NCBI GenBank assembly: GCA_958299035.1
Contig: CATQJL010000223.1
Coordinates: forward strand, 69,237,006-69,301,005
Source: Cylicocyclus nassatus
Lineage: Eukaryota; Nematoda; Chromadorea; Rhabditida; Strongylidae
DNA length: 64,000 nucleotides
Direction: 5' to 3'
A program made the translations under genes and the position numbers. Positions 53,784-64,000 of this stretch are shown piece by piece. Within the stretch, counting starts at the first letter, position 1. Each line of letters starts with the position of its first letter. Under the pieces are notes generated by a model that made no database searches, was not told where the DNA came from, and worked only from the letters and a program-made list of their open reading frames with translations.

Positions 53784-54061
53784 TATAATAATATATGATA
53801 TACTATATATATTGATCATATACTATAAACCATAGTAGTGACCATATTGGTAAACTAGAGGATAAAATGAAACATGTTAGTGTTTTTGTGGTTGGTTTTA
53901 TTCATTATGATGTTAGTTGATAGACTACTTTACTAAATTGGTTGTTTGTAGTTAGACGTGTATTGAAATAACTATACTGACTAATGATATGTGCTATTGA
54001 TTAGGATTGTATAAAATAGCTTAATTGAAGGCTGGTATACGCCATATAATACATCAATTAA
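53784..54061. other. AT-rich low-complexity sequence
   Basis: ATATATGATATACTATATAT-type runs, no gene. Confidence 0.6.
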
Positions 54062-54760
54062 CTATATATTGTGTAAATTTTGATGTAGAACGTGTAGTAA
54101 TCTTTTGATTTTATCGCAATTGTAAAATTCGTATTTATATAGTATAAAATTATTCTTATGTAAGCATTTGAAAATATCTGTATAAAACATGTTTTCATTG
54201 TATAAATTGGAAAGAAGTATTCGTAATTGTAGTTTTTTTTTGACAAAATCGTCAAGATAAGTGCAAATACGGGCAACTCGTAAAGTTTCTGTGTAAACAA
54301 TGGCGTTTTTGATGTGATTGGATACACCAGAAGTGATGTGTATAAATCTTTTTACTTGAAAAGGGAAACTATCAGTTTTGTTATACATTTTAGTTGTGAT
54401 TCTGTTATTAATGATTGTAATATGTAAGTTCAAATAATTACAATGTAAATTATCTATATGAGTAGTTTCCAAACTTAGTTTGTTATCATATACGTTTTTG
54501 ATTATATTATGAATTGTAGGTTCAGTGCGATTGTGTATGATTAATAGATCATCCATATAACGAAATGCAAAAAGGTGTTTATTGTTACTAGCGACCCTAC
54601 GGGTCGCTAGCAAGTGGGTCGGGGCAGATACATATAAGGGCTTAGGTTTGACTAAAGATATTTCTAAATAAGTTTCCTGTTCCTTTCCTAAGAACATTTT
54701 TGCGAAGAGCATTCTACAAAAGGAGAACTGCTCGAAGAAGCGATAATCTCCACAAATCAT
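54062..54760 (-). pseudogene. Reverse-transcriptase fragment (YMDD)
   Basis: A 232-codon frame with FAFRYMDDLLIIHN (catalytic Y-M-D-D) followed by NYLNLHITI and TKMYNKTDSFPFQVKRF...RVARICTYLDDF. This is the palm-to-thumb part of an RT. The N-terminal fingers, the first catalytic Asp and any endonuclease are missing. It is not the same element as the Penelope-like copies in the palindrome; the class is unassigned. A perfect 10-bp hairpin (CTAGCGACCCTACGGGTCGC, 54588-54610) interrupts the region just before the YMDD box. Confidence 0.7.
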
Positions 54761-55140
54761 TCAGCATTTCTCGAAATTCCTGCTACATAATGCATAATAT
54801 TATTTTTATCTCGTTTACACGCTTTTTACGCAAATCTCCCTCCTCACAGAGACATTCAGATACCCCCCCCCCACTTTTCTACCCTCTTAAAGAGAATTTG
54901 TTCTTTCAGTTCTTCTCAACAAGTTCCATAAAAGATCGCTAAGTAAGTAGCAGAACATATCATTTTGGAAGTAGAAATACACCATGAGAATTATGTGTAT
55001 TACAAAAAACACTTTTCTCTCAGAATCAGTTCCGACAGCAACGAATTTAGTCGTTAAGAACTTTGTCAAAGAATCCTTCAATTTTTTCGCCAAAGGAATA
55101 TGAAGCTTTACTACAAAAAGGAGCCACCCAAAGATCAATC
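54761..55140. other. No supported gene
   Basis: Contains a C10 run near 54867. Open frames are short and unconvincing. Confidence 0.45.
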
Positions 55141-55144
55141 ATAA

Positions 55145-56112
55145 GAACTGCACAAACGTGTAAAAAATTTCTTTCCCTGTCCGATCAGATTGCCCTGCGT
55201 GCCGTTAACAAACCAATTATCTATCTGAAAGACAGCTCATGCCCTACGTGCCGCTTGAAGACCGAGAGTAACTATTCAAAATGAAAGTTTATTCCCTACG
55301 TGCCGCTTGAAGACCTACAAGAACTGCCATAACATACAAAAATCTGTTTCCCTGCCCGATCGGGTTGCCCTACGTGCCGCTTACAGACCGATAATAACTA
55401 TTTAAAAAGAAAGTTTATGCCTTACGTGCTGCTTGAAGACCGAGAGTAACTATTCAAAATGAAAGTTTATTCCCTACGTGCCGCTTGAAGACCTACAAGA
55501 ACTGCCATAACATACAAAAGTCTGTTTCCCTGCCCGATCGGGTCGCCCTACGTGCCGCTCACAGACCGAGAGTAACTATTCAGAATGAAAGTTTATTTCC
55601 TAGGTGCCGCTTGAAGACCTACAAGAACTGCCATAACATACAAAAGTCTGTTTGCCTGCCCGATCGGGTTGCCCTACGTGCCGCTTACAGACCGAGAGTA
55701 ACTATTCAAAATGAAAGTTTATTCCCTATGCCGCTTGAAGACCTACAAGAACTGCCATAACATACAAAAGTCTGCTTCCCTGCCCGATCGGGTTGCCCTA
55801 CGTGCCGCTTACAGACCGATAGTGACTATTCAGAAAAAAAGTTTATGCCCTTCGTGCCGCTTGAAGATCGTTCAAGAATTACAAAAACTGCCCCAAACAT
55901 AAGAAAAGCTGAGAAAAAATCCGCTTACAGACCGATAGTAACTATTCAAAAAGAAAGTTTATGCCCTACGTGCCGCTTGAAGACTGTTTGAATTATGAGA
56001 ACTGCCCCAAACATACAAAAATGTGTTTCCCTGCCCGATCGGGTTGCCCTACGTGCCGCTTACAGACCGATAGTAACTATTCAAATATGCCTTACGTGCC
56101 GCTTGTGTTATT
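55145..56112 (+). repeat. Tandem repeat, unit about 126 bp, with a partly open frame
   Basis: Units contain CTACGTGCCGCTTGAAGACC, ACAAGAACTGCCATAACATA, CCCTGCCCGATCGGGTTGCC and CTTACAGACCGATAGTAACT. The GTGCCGCTTGAAGA marker recurs near 55293, 55475, 55603, 55729, 55855 and 55967, mostly 126-128 bases apart. CGTGCCGCTT occurs twice per unit, so each unit is itself a diverged dimer. In 55485-55760 the 126-bp unit reads as a 42-residue repeat (KTYKNCHNIQKSV.LPDRVA) before a frame break. Confidence 0.85.
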
Positions 56113-56182
56113 TAATTTACTGACTATATACTTGTATTCATACCTAGATAGTGTCAGGTCTGCTAACAGTGGACTAAAATAA

Positions 56183-56904
56183 AAGTCTTACACTCTAACT
56201 TCTTACGGCGATCATGCAATTCACATTTTCAATAGGAGATCAGGGCACCATTCGATAGAGCAGAGCAAACCCTACAAGATGGTCTGCAAAAGTTCGTCCC
56301 AACTTCGACCCACTGTAATTTGCATCCAAAATGTGAGTCGTACTGAAGGCTCAGAGCATCGCGAAAAATTCATATCATCTTCAAATAATCCTACGAATCT
56401 CCAGGTACATCTGACACTGATATATACCGTTCCTGGATTTTTTCCTCATTAGGAATCGAAAAAACAAAATTTTTATGTTTATACAAAAACAGAGCTATGC
56501 AGTTTTCACTCATGTAATTGTATACTACAAGCCCTCAGGAGTATAACCGTAAATTTTCAAATCTTGGAAGCCCTGGTCTTCGAAAAATATTGATTTTAGC
56601 TCTCCTCACCCGGGTTCATGCTAAAATCAATAATTCTTGGAAACTAGGGCTTGTAGAAAGCTGAAAATTTACGGTTATACTTCTAAGGCCTTGTAGTACA
56701 CAATTACATGAGTGAAAACAGCATAGCTTCTTATGAGCCTTCAGTACAACTCACATTTTGGATGCAGAGTTGAGTGGGTCGAAGTTGGAGCAAACTTTTG
56801 CAGACCATCTTGTAGGCTTGCTTTGCTCTATCGAATGGTGCCCTGATCTATTGAAAATGTGAGTTGCATGACTTATCGCCGTAAGAAGTTAGAGTGTAAG
56901 ACTT
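56183..56904. mobile_element. Near-complete palindrome, 722 bp
   Basis: AAGTCTTACACTCTAACTTC at the left mirrors GAAGTTAGAGTGTAAGACTT at the right. Arms of about 330 bp are inverted throughout (GGGCACCATTCGATAGAGCA, TTTTGCAGACCATCTTGTAG). No coding frame. Ends and size suit a foldback or MITE-type element. Confidence 0.85.
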
Positions 56905-58085
56905 ATGTTACAGCCTAATAGTAAAAGCCGTGGTTTTGACTCCACACTCCTCACTGAACTTTCGATGTCAAACTTGAGTATAGCACTTCTTTCTTTGTCC
57001 CACGAAGTTTTTTTTTGGAACATTTGCAGATTTCTTCCAGTTTTCTTGCAAAAATTTTGTGTTTTTCATTACTTTAAAATTCTGGCCTCTAGTTTGTCTT
57101 ACTTTCTAAAACACCTTTCATAACGCCTCAAGATCTTTCTTTTTCTCGAATTGATTAGCGGGCTGCAATCTCTAGCTTTTTATGGATATTTTTAACTGTT
57201 TTTTTAATTTCGGCATCTCAAATAAAAATTTGATTCTCGAAGACTTGTCTAAATAGCATCAAAAAATTTGACACAAATTCGTTTTACAGTGCATTGTGAG
57301 TCCTCATCTTTTTTGCAAAAGTTGTTTTTAGTCTCCTGCATATTTGCTGCGTTGAAAAAGTGATACTCTAACTAACAATTGCAAAAAATTTTTGATAAAT
57401 TGTGTTGCAGAGGGTATTACAGTTTCTAGGCAGTACTTAAATTCGCTCAGTTTGTGTGAAGGAACTGATTGTGGAGCTGGCTACGTCGTTGTTTCAGTCA
57501 GTATATAACCGGAGATAAAGAAAAGATAGCGAAGATGAACTAACTATCCTCAGGACAATCTTCTTATTTCTCCTGACATCGAGGAAAGGTCAGCACATTA
57601 AAATTTGTAAATGAAAATCGAAAATATGCTGACGTTGTGGGAGATTTTAGTAAACAAAATGACAAGGCGGATACTTTTACCTTATGAAAATCAATGATTC
57701 CAAATGATAAGTTGATTGAACAGTAACGGATTTGAGACAATATTTACTACTGAACATTAAGTTAATTGAACAGTAACGGATTTGAGACAATATTTACTAT
57801 TGAAAATTCTACGAATGATGCTTTCTCAGATGCTACATATGCTTGTTTGATTTTGGCTTTTTGCACATCTCCTATCTTTGAAAGAAGAAGAGATTTAACT
57901 TCCCTTATAAGTTCGCTAAAAGTATGATGAATTTTTAGAGCAAGAAGTGTGCATTCTCATGATACACTTAACTGGCGCATCATGCCGCTACTTATCTATC
58001 AGTGGTGGACTGAAAGTGTGGTAAGGGGGGGGGGGGAATTGAAAGAGAGGGTACAGGACTTATAGAGTTAAGTGACTTGTGCTAA
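56905..58085. other. No supported gene; short tandem duplication
   Basis: A 50-bp direct duplication (AGTTGATTGAACAGTAACGG / AGTTAATTGAACAGTAACGG) lies at about 57711-57810. A G12 run is at 58026. The open frame at 56905-57123 has no domain. Confidence 0.55.
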
Positions 58086-58086
58086 T

Positions 58087-58118
58087 TATATTTTTATTTA
58101 TTTATTTATTTATTTAAG
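58087..58118. repeat. (ATTT)n microsatellite
   Basis: About seven copies of TTTA/ATTT before AAGCACTCATGGTGCG. Confidence 0.9.
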
Positions 58119-58264
58119 CACTCATGGTGCGCCAAAACAACTCGACAACATATACTCAGTAATCAAAGAAAATGTCCCTGTCACACTTCTACATTCCAAC
58201 CTAAGTACACAGGTTTAGTCATAGAGACCGCAGAGATCCACTTGAATCAAGAAGAAGATTTATA

Positions 58265-58918
58265 TAGAGTGTCCATAAAGTATGTATACACTGTTTGATC
58301 GTTGATATCTCTTTTCCCAAGAATTATTTTGCTTACCTCTAAGCATTATTTCGTAGGGCTGGCTTCAAATTAGATTTACAGTATGGAGCGAACCACGGAT
58401 CGCTGTTCACTACTGTAAGATTACGGTAGGAACTTTCAGCTTGTAGCACCCTACGGATTTACCGTGTTTTTGAAAATATTTCCAAAAGAGCTGAGAAGTG
58501 GTGTATCAAGGTTTTTGAGCTCGCTAATTATATTAGTCAAGTTTTTACGAGTTTGCAAGCTTTTAAAATGGTGTAATCTTATGGGGTTTCAAAAGAACAG
58601 CTATTGCGGTCTACCTGGCATAATTTATGAAGGAAGGCTGCGGTAAGTGCAAAATTCATAGTTGGTTTTAGTGGCTTGAGTTGACCTAGTATAAAAGTTT
58701 TCTGATTGTTCGGTTTGCTTTCTGAAGCGAGATAGGGCCCTTGATGGCTGACAACCCTTCTTGAGATTTTTACTGTAATCCTCAGTAATGACGAGCGACC
58801 GGTGATTCGCTCTATACTGTAAATCTAAGTTAAAGTCAGTTCTATAAAACGGTACTTAAAGGTAAACAAAAGATTAGAAACGATCAAACGCATATACATA
58901 CTTTAGGGACTCTGTGTA
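58265..58918. mobile_element. Diverged relative of the long-TIR element in the palindrome
   Basis: The ends AGAGTGTCCATAAAGTATGT and the inverted ACATACTTTAGGGACTCTGT enclose internal blocks that match 2285-3118: GGCTGGCTTCAAATTAGATT, TACTGTAAGATTACGGTAGG and their inverted partners near 58775-58840. It is about 650 bp, without transposase. Confidence 0.75.
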
Positions 58919-59040
58919 AGGAATGGTTTTTGGATTTACTAAAATTCAAATGAACTTGAAAATTTTGGGGTTATGGGCCCACGGAAAAGTTGGAAAGCAT
59001 GCAATGAAATTTCCAAAAGGATGTGGATAACAAAGCCCCT

Positions 59041-60035
59041 TCAACCAAATGAGATTGTGCTGCTTCCATTCCCCTTGGGAGATTCTTTCTTGAAAGATTC
59101 TTCCGGGCAGCCGCTGTTATTCACTCTAACTACAATGGTCAGTACATGAGCGGGCTTTCGTAAACCAATGTTCGCGGCCGAAAGTGATTGCATACCAATC
59201 TGGTATCTTTTGTGCATTTCCGAAGCATTTTTAGTTCTTTGAGTCATTTATTTACGAATCCTCGTTTGCGTACTGACAATGCGACTGTCCTGAGAGGAAA
59301 TAAGGTAGCAATGTGCGAGATGTGTGTAACAAGTGCGAAGAAGTTGAAGTATTGGAAGTCATTATTGCCTCCAAAGTGCGAGCCTGGAGAAGGATGGCTA
59401 GCCTTTGGCGTATCTTGCCGGTCTTTCGATTTTTTTGATAAGCAGATTTGGTTTCTGAGATGGCTGCAGTCAAAATTCTTGAATTTGTCCACAAACATGC
59501 ACGATCTTTGTTGTACGCAGCTCAATAATCGTCTAATCCAAATGCTTTCGTATTTAAACCTGTTATCCGTAAAAGTTCATTTTCAAAAATGTGATGAATT
59601 GAACGCCAAGAGAAAAACAGACCTAACGAAAGCTCTACAAGTTTTTCAGACAGTAGTACAATTTTATTGATTTAGATAAGAACAATGTATAACGTGTATT
59701 GGCAAGTAGCATGTGATGAAAGGAAGAATCTACTGGTTGACCACATTTGAGGATCTTCGCTAGAAAGTTAATACGAAAGGATCTTAGAATCAGTTGAAGT
59801 TAGCTATGGAAAACATTCAAAATTTGTATCATACTTGTTTGCAGGCGAACCACAACTGAATTAGCTGTAAAAAGGTGAAAGAGATGGTAGCGTAGGTCGT
59901 CAAATGGTTATGAACGTAGCAGCCATCTGCGTCCAATAATTGAATGTCAGTAAGATTTTTCGAATTCCAATATATTATCTCAACATACACCCTTTGACTT
60001 AAAGGGATTGGCGGCTGGAAGGCGACCGCTCGCAC
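59041..60035 (-). other. Exon-like open frames, possible minus-strand gene
   Basis: Open minus-strand stretches at 59041-59247 (SEMHKRYQIGMQSLSAANIG), 59252-59525 (two frames) and 59829-60035 (LTDIQLLDADGCYVHNHLTT) look protein-like. ACTTTTTACAG-like acceptors and GTAAAT/GTATGA donors lie nearby. The plus strand of 59188-59670 is open for 160 codons as well, so strand is not settled. No family recognised. Confidence 0.25.
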
Positions 60036-60113
60036 CCGCGACGCATTTTGCGTCTTCCTCGTAAGCGTGCTCTTTAACCATGCCTTGAATTTTCCAGGCG
60101 CCGAGCCCTTTAA
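59999..60113. mobile_element. piggyBac-like MITE
   Basis: TTAA at 59999-60002 and 60110-60113 flank AGGGATTGGCGGCTGG...CCAGGCGCCGAGCCCT, imperfect inverted ends. TTAA duplications and short inverted ends of this type are the piggyBac signature. Only 107 bp inside; non-coding. Confidence 0.55.
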
Positions 60114-61400
60114 TTGAAAGGTTTTCTCTTCGGAGGTTTATGGCAATGCTATTGCAAGTGAAACGTCAAGATCTTATAAACCACTTAAGCAATTTCTCAA
60201 GGCCTGGTCAACATTTAATTCATACTTTATGTTTATGGTAGCCCCACAAAGAAGCTGTGATCCCAAATGACTGGAGAATTTGTTTCCGAACTATAATTCT
60301 GCTTGCAGGCAAGTATGGTGAATTCGCTTCTTGAAATGTTTGTTCATCTGCTAAACATCATGTAAAGAGTCAATAAAATCGGAATCTTTGTAAGTTCGAA
60401 GTTCATTACGTTTACGTTTCATCGACAGGTAAATTCACTGACAGGCTTCACAAGTACTTGTTTGTTCGCCACCCGCACACCAACCTCTTTATTCCGCGAT
60501 GGCGAAAGCATCGCGGAATAAAGGAGTGGTGGTCACTTTTCTCTCAAAATCTTCAGAGCACTGAGAAGTATGCAGCGCTGCCGCTATGCCATCTCTTCAT
60601 AATGTTTAATAGAATAATGTGTCCTGTAAGTCCCTGCATAGATATCACGGTCAAACTACGTATAGGAGAAACATGCGAAACAAGCTCACTTGAGAAGAAG
60701 TCATTTTTTTTGTTCTCAATGGCTGCAACTTTTTTAGTAGAGAATTGAAGTTTCAAGTAATTAGTAGTAAGTAATTAGTAATATTCCATGCTTGATGGCA
60801 AACTTGATTACATTACTGTCTGCGATAAACTGACGAGATACATAATGTTATTGCAAGTTTTTGGCTCTCAGTCAATTTCATAGATCGTCACAAAAGTCAT
60901 TTTACTCTTTTCGACTAGCAGCGTTCGTAAATCAAAATTATTGTTTTGAAATTAGACTGCTCGTACTCCAAAAAAATTTTGCTGTACTTTCCATCATGCT
61001 AGCGCTATCACGTCTCGTTTTAATCACTTATAGTTTCGTTACAGTCTTCTGTAGACAGTGACTAGAGCGCGAATAAGCAAATATTGAGCATTCAGAGAGT
61101 TCTCAATTGAAAAGGTTTTTTTACTCAAAAACCCCTTGGTCTTTAGGACAGAGTCAGTATATGGTTGCCCGCGACACCTTAAGATCATATTTTTGAGAAA
61201 AAACGAAACTTGAAAATACTCTATAAATAGAGTTTGACTAAATAAACAATAACAGAGCTTTAAATGTTTCAGTTTCAGAAAGCTTAAGAACATAAGTGCA
61301 CTCACCTGCTCTATCCATGGCAAAGTATTAAATTCTGAAACAAAAGATTTGGCAAAACGCCAGGAGCTATAAAGAAATACTGCAGAAAGTTTCTTGTCCT
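60114..61400. other. Sparse exon-like blocks, no firm gene
   Basis: A GCTTGCAG acceptor followed by a short frame (SMVNSLLEMFVHLLNIM, stop, then AATAAA at about 60373) could be a last exon on the plus strand. A 13-base ATG exon with good sites (TTTGTTTCAG ... GTGAGT) sits on the minus strand at 61318-61306. Nothing larger connects to them. Confidence 0.25.
60487..60523. repeat. Perfect 15-bp hairpin
   Basis: CTTTATTCCGCGATG, loop GCGAAAG, CATCGCGGAATAAAG. No association with a gene end is evident. Confidence 0.85.
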
Positions 61401-62770
61401 AATGGGTTTAATCCAGGCCCCGGCAGGAGGTGGCATTTCAAAATTTTGAAAACGATATCCCCTTTGAAGCCAAAATTTCTTACGACTTCCCCTTTGATCC
61501 TATTTTTGACCCCCGTAAGTCCCTGACAAACAGATATAGACAAATAATAAGATGGGCGGCCTCAGCGCTTATTATAGTAGTACTACCTGGCTTTCCTGGT
61601 CCAGCCCGGGTCATCGTTTGAGGGGATGGCCAAAAACCACACTTTGTCCTTCTACCTTCCCCTCCTTTTGGGCCATATTCTCCACCCCTTTTCTGCAGTA
61701 TCAATACTGCACTGCAGCCCTCCCCCTTACCCTCCTGCACGAGCTTACCTCAGAAAGGCTTATTGGAGTAACTGCACCTTCTAATTTTAAAGTGGAAATG
61801 AACTTCACTGCATTGTTCACACCAAAATGTGCAAGCAGTTTGTTAGCGGCTGGTAAGTGTTCACTTTCCTTGCACGGTGCCAAAAATCATTAAATCGATA
61901 GAAGAATTCCACGAATTGCTTTGAAGGGTAACTTAAAACCATCTACCGAGGCCGAAAACATATGTTTTCAAGGTTTCAGCTCAATGGGTTCATCCGCAAA
62001 GGAATCTACAAAAAAAACATAGAGTCAAGATTTGCACAAACTTTGACCTTCATATATCTGAGATACTACTCATTTATTAGTCAGCTGCGAAACTTTACAA
62101 TTTACAACAACCGATTGCGATTGGAGCGCGCTTTCCGAGGCCGATCATAACGCTGTGAACCCTATTTGGGGCTGTATCGAAGCGGTGCCTTGGTGGTTTT
62201 GGAAGCGGATTTGATCATATAGTAATACTCTCGACCTAGTCCACATTTATGTAAAGAAATCCGGGAAATTATGTGAAGGGAAGCAGGGAGCCACTTCAGG
62301 TGGCTCCCAGGTGGCGCGGGAGTCACCTAATTTCGAAAAACACTTACCATTTTTTAAATTCACATAAGTTTCTCATAATTCTTCATACTTTTTTGTGCTC
62401 ATGGTCCTCCAACTATACAGCAAATTTGGTGCCATATCGTTACTTGTGCATTGAAAACGAGCTTATTTTGTTATTTTCCTCTTACAAGAATTGCGATTTG
62501 AATTCCCGCCTGCGGGCAGGCTAGCGATCGGAGCACAGAATCTTCACATTGCTGGAATCTAAGTTCATAGGACAGTAGCATCAACAAGGAATGATGAATA
62601 AAGAATGATATGTGCATTGTTTATCGGTAAACAAAGGGGAAGTCATATTTTGGGGTCCGGGGCTCGGCCCCGGACCCCAAAATACGACTTCCCCTTTGCT
62701 TTTTCGGGCCAAAAACGATATTCAGCTTGTGAAAGCGCCACCCCTGCCGGGCCCTGGTTTAATCTATTCA
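61401..62770. repeat. Region bounded by inverted GC-rich repeats
   Basis: GGTTTAATCCAGGCCCCGGC (61404) reappears inverted as CCGGGCCCTGGTTTAATC (62753). Adjacent CAAAGGGGAAGTCGTATTTT-type sequence is also shared in inverted form. The interior (61480-62600) has frames at 61480-61893 on both strands without a recognised product. Likely copies of one dispersed repeat. Confidence 0.45.
62632..62698. repeat. 32-bp-arm hairpin
   Basis: Arms CAAAGGGGAAGTCATATTTT...GTCCGGGGC and GCCCCGGAC...ACGACTTCCCCTTTG pair with one mismatch around the loop TCG. Confidence 0.9.
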
Positions 62771-63689
62771 TCTGCTGCCTGGACTCCTTTGCTGGACTGA
62801 TATAAAATTTTGAAAAAATAGCTAAACTTGCTATGGCAGAAGTGACGGGCAGGGTCGAGCAAGAGGTCAGGCACAAGTCCTTCAAAAACGACCCCCCCTG
62901 TGAAAGCCCCTAAACGACCCTCCGCTTTACCTCCAAGTCCTCAGGGTGTTTTATTTTGAAGAAGACCAGTCTTCACTGCAGTTTCTATTTTTTAAAACCG
63001 TAGGCCCGACTTTCTGCGACTGCACCGCACACGCAACTTGACGGCAAGTTTTAGATCTGTATAGTCCTCTTTTCAGAGCTATAATTTTCACAGGGGTGGA
63101 GTGTTTGACTCCAAATTTTCAACATAGCAAGAAGAGGCTTTGCGTTCAATACTCATTTCAAAAAAGGGGCAATTTTTGAATTGTGAAGGCAAGTTAAGAG
63201 AGTCAGGCGCAACCCCTCAAAAGCTCTGACCTTTTGAGACGTTGGGCCTGACCCCATTAACTTTATTTCCGAAGAAGCTTTTCTACCCAAGTTTTATGTG
63301 AGTCACTAGCCCAACTCTCGACTATTCCACAGTGAGTGTTTGAGCTTGTTTCGACTTGTTTCGGCCTTGTGCTAATCCGAGAAGTTGAAGCAACGTGGAA
63401 AGCTATAAAGAGCAGGTTATAGAACGTAAAATATACTGCTCCAATTTTTTCGCAAGTTTCAGATTTTGTATAACCCTACACACCCTAACCCCTTATAACT
63501 AGAATTCGAAATCTAAGTAACACTACCGTTCCTATGTATGCAATGTACGATCATCAGTAAACTACTGAGATAACGTTATAAAATGCATGATTTGCTCTTT
63601 CGAACAAAATTAGAAGCAATAAAACCGGTTGGGAAAATCAGAAGCTATGAATTTTCGAATTTGGTGAGAACGAATTTTGGGCCAACATA
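62771..63689. other. No supported gene
   Basis: Moderately repetitive-looking sequence (GACCCCCCCTGTGAAAGCCC, GCGCAACCCCTCAAAAGC). No open frame of note. Confidence 0.45.
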
Positions 63690-63935
63690 ATGCAATATAA
63701 GATTTGTGGCAAAGCTTTGTCGTATCGTATCAGACTAGATTATTTTACTTCCATTCAGGGTGAAACACGTTGTGGTGACCAATATATCGATATACTCCGT
63801 TTAGGAGTGTTTATAGGAATTGCGTCTGCTCAAGAGGTGAATGTCAATACTGTTGCACGATTAACAGCACACTTGACATTGCGCTACGTCTTTACTGGTG
63901 GTTGCAATCAGGTTCCGGCACGAGTTCGTTTCTAG
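63690..63935 (+). CDS. 81-codon ORF or exon, unidentified
   Basis: Frame from ATG 63690 to TAG 63935 with four Cys: MQYKICGKALSYRIRLD...GETRCGDQYIDILRLGVF...LTLRYVFTGGCNQVPARVRF. ACTTCCATTCAG within it could instead be a splice acceptor, making GETRCG... the start of a last exon. No domain recognised. Confidence 0.3.
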   Translation: MQYKICGKALSYRIRLDYFTSIQGETRCGDQYIDILRLGVFIGIASAQEVNVNTVARLTAHLTLRYVFTGGCNQVPARVRF

Positions 63936-64000
63936 TTCTTAAACGAAGTCCTCCTTGACTTCCTCGAGTCTTTACAAAGTCCCCTTTGTCTCAGCCCTAA

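Noticed and set aside
54700..54942. 80-codon plus-strand frame opposite the RT fragment
   Set aside because: Shadow of the RT-coding strand with no recognisable content.
61306..61318. 13-base start exon with ideal splice sites on the minus strand
   Set aside because: No downstream exon could be connected with matching phase, so it is mentioned only within a region note.

Overview
The window looks like nuclear DNA of a nematode, probably a strongylid-like species (inference). It is AT-rich. Candidate genes have very short GT-AG introns and TTTCAG-type acceptors just before ATGs, as expected for trans-splicing. The DNA is packed with foldback elements, MITEs, mariner-type ends, a hAT element, Penelope-like elements and Ty3/gypsy-type LTR elements. 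No rRNA, tRNA, CRISPR array or bacterial-style operon was seen.

Architecture. Bases 1-12567 are almost perfectly reverse-complementary to 16715-21947 plus 33835-40966. This is one giant inverted repeat with arms of about 12.5 kb around a 4.15 kb spacer (12568-16714). The left arm is cut by the window edge. The right arm is split by a complete 11.9 kb LTR retroelement (21948-33830, TSD TTAC). Each arm carries the same series: an unidentified gene-like block, at least six foldback/MITE elements, a 5'-truncated Penelope-like element flanked by inverted terminal repeats, TTCGAATA-type arrays, and the 3' part of a hAT transposase gene. The 5' half of that hAT gene lies in the spacer, so the inner breakpoint of the duplication cuts the transposase gene.

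The 11.9 kb element (21948-33830) has 649-bp LTRs with one difference noticed between them, and a likely tRNA-Gln primer site. It reads LTR, sense accessory ORF, antisense acidic/Cys-rich ORF, gag, signal-peptide glycoprotein, mucin-like transmembrane glycoprotein fused in frame to the start of the protease, RT-RNase H-integrase, LTR. An envelope-like module between gag and pol, with its cytoplasmic tail running into the protease, is the most unusual thing here. The glycoprotein/protease region has frame breaks at about 26.27-26.44 kb and about 28.63 kb.

Right of the palindrome (40967-64000) lie a small secreted-peptide gene (41057-41355), a young internally deleted LTR element with gag-protease and a remnant of integrase (42455-46321, two LTRs read as identical), two nonautonomous mariner-type elements, a 5'-LTR remnant, a reverse-transcriptase fragment, a 126-bp tandem repeat with an open frame, several palindromic elements, and isolated exon-like open blocks of unidentified cellular genes (about 49.7-51.9 kb minus strand, 59.0-60.0 kb minus strand, 63.7 kb plus strand).
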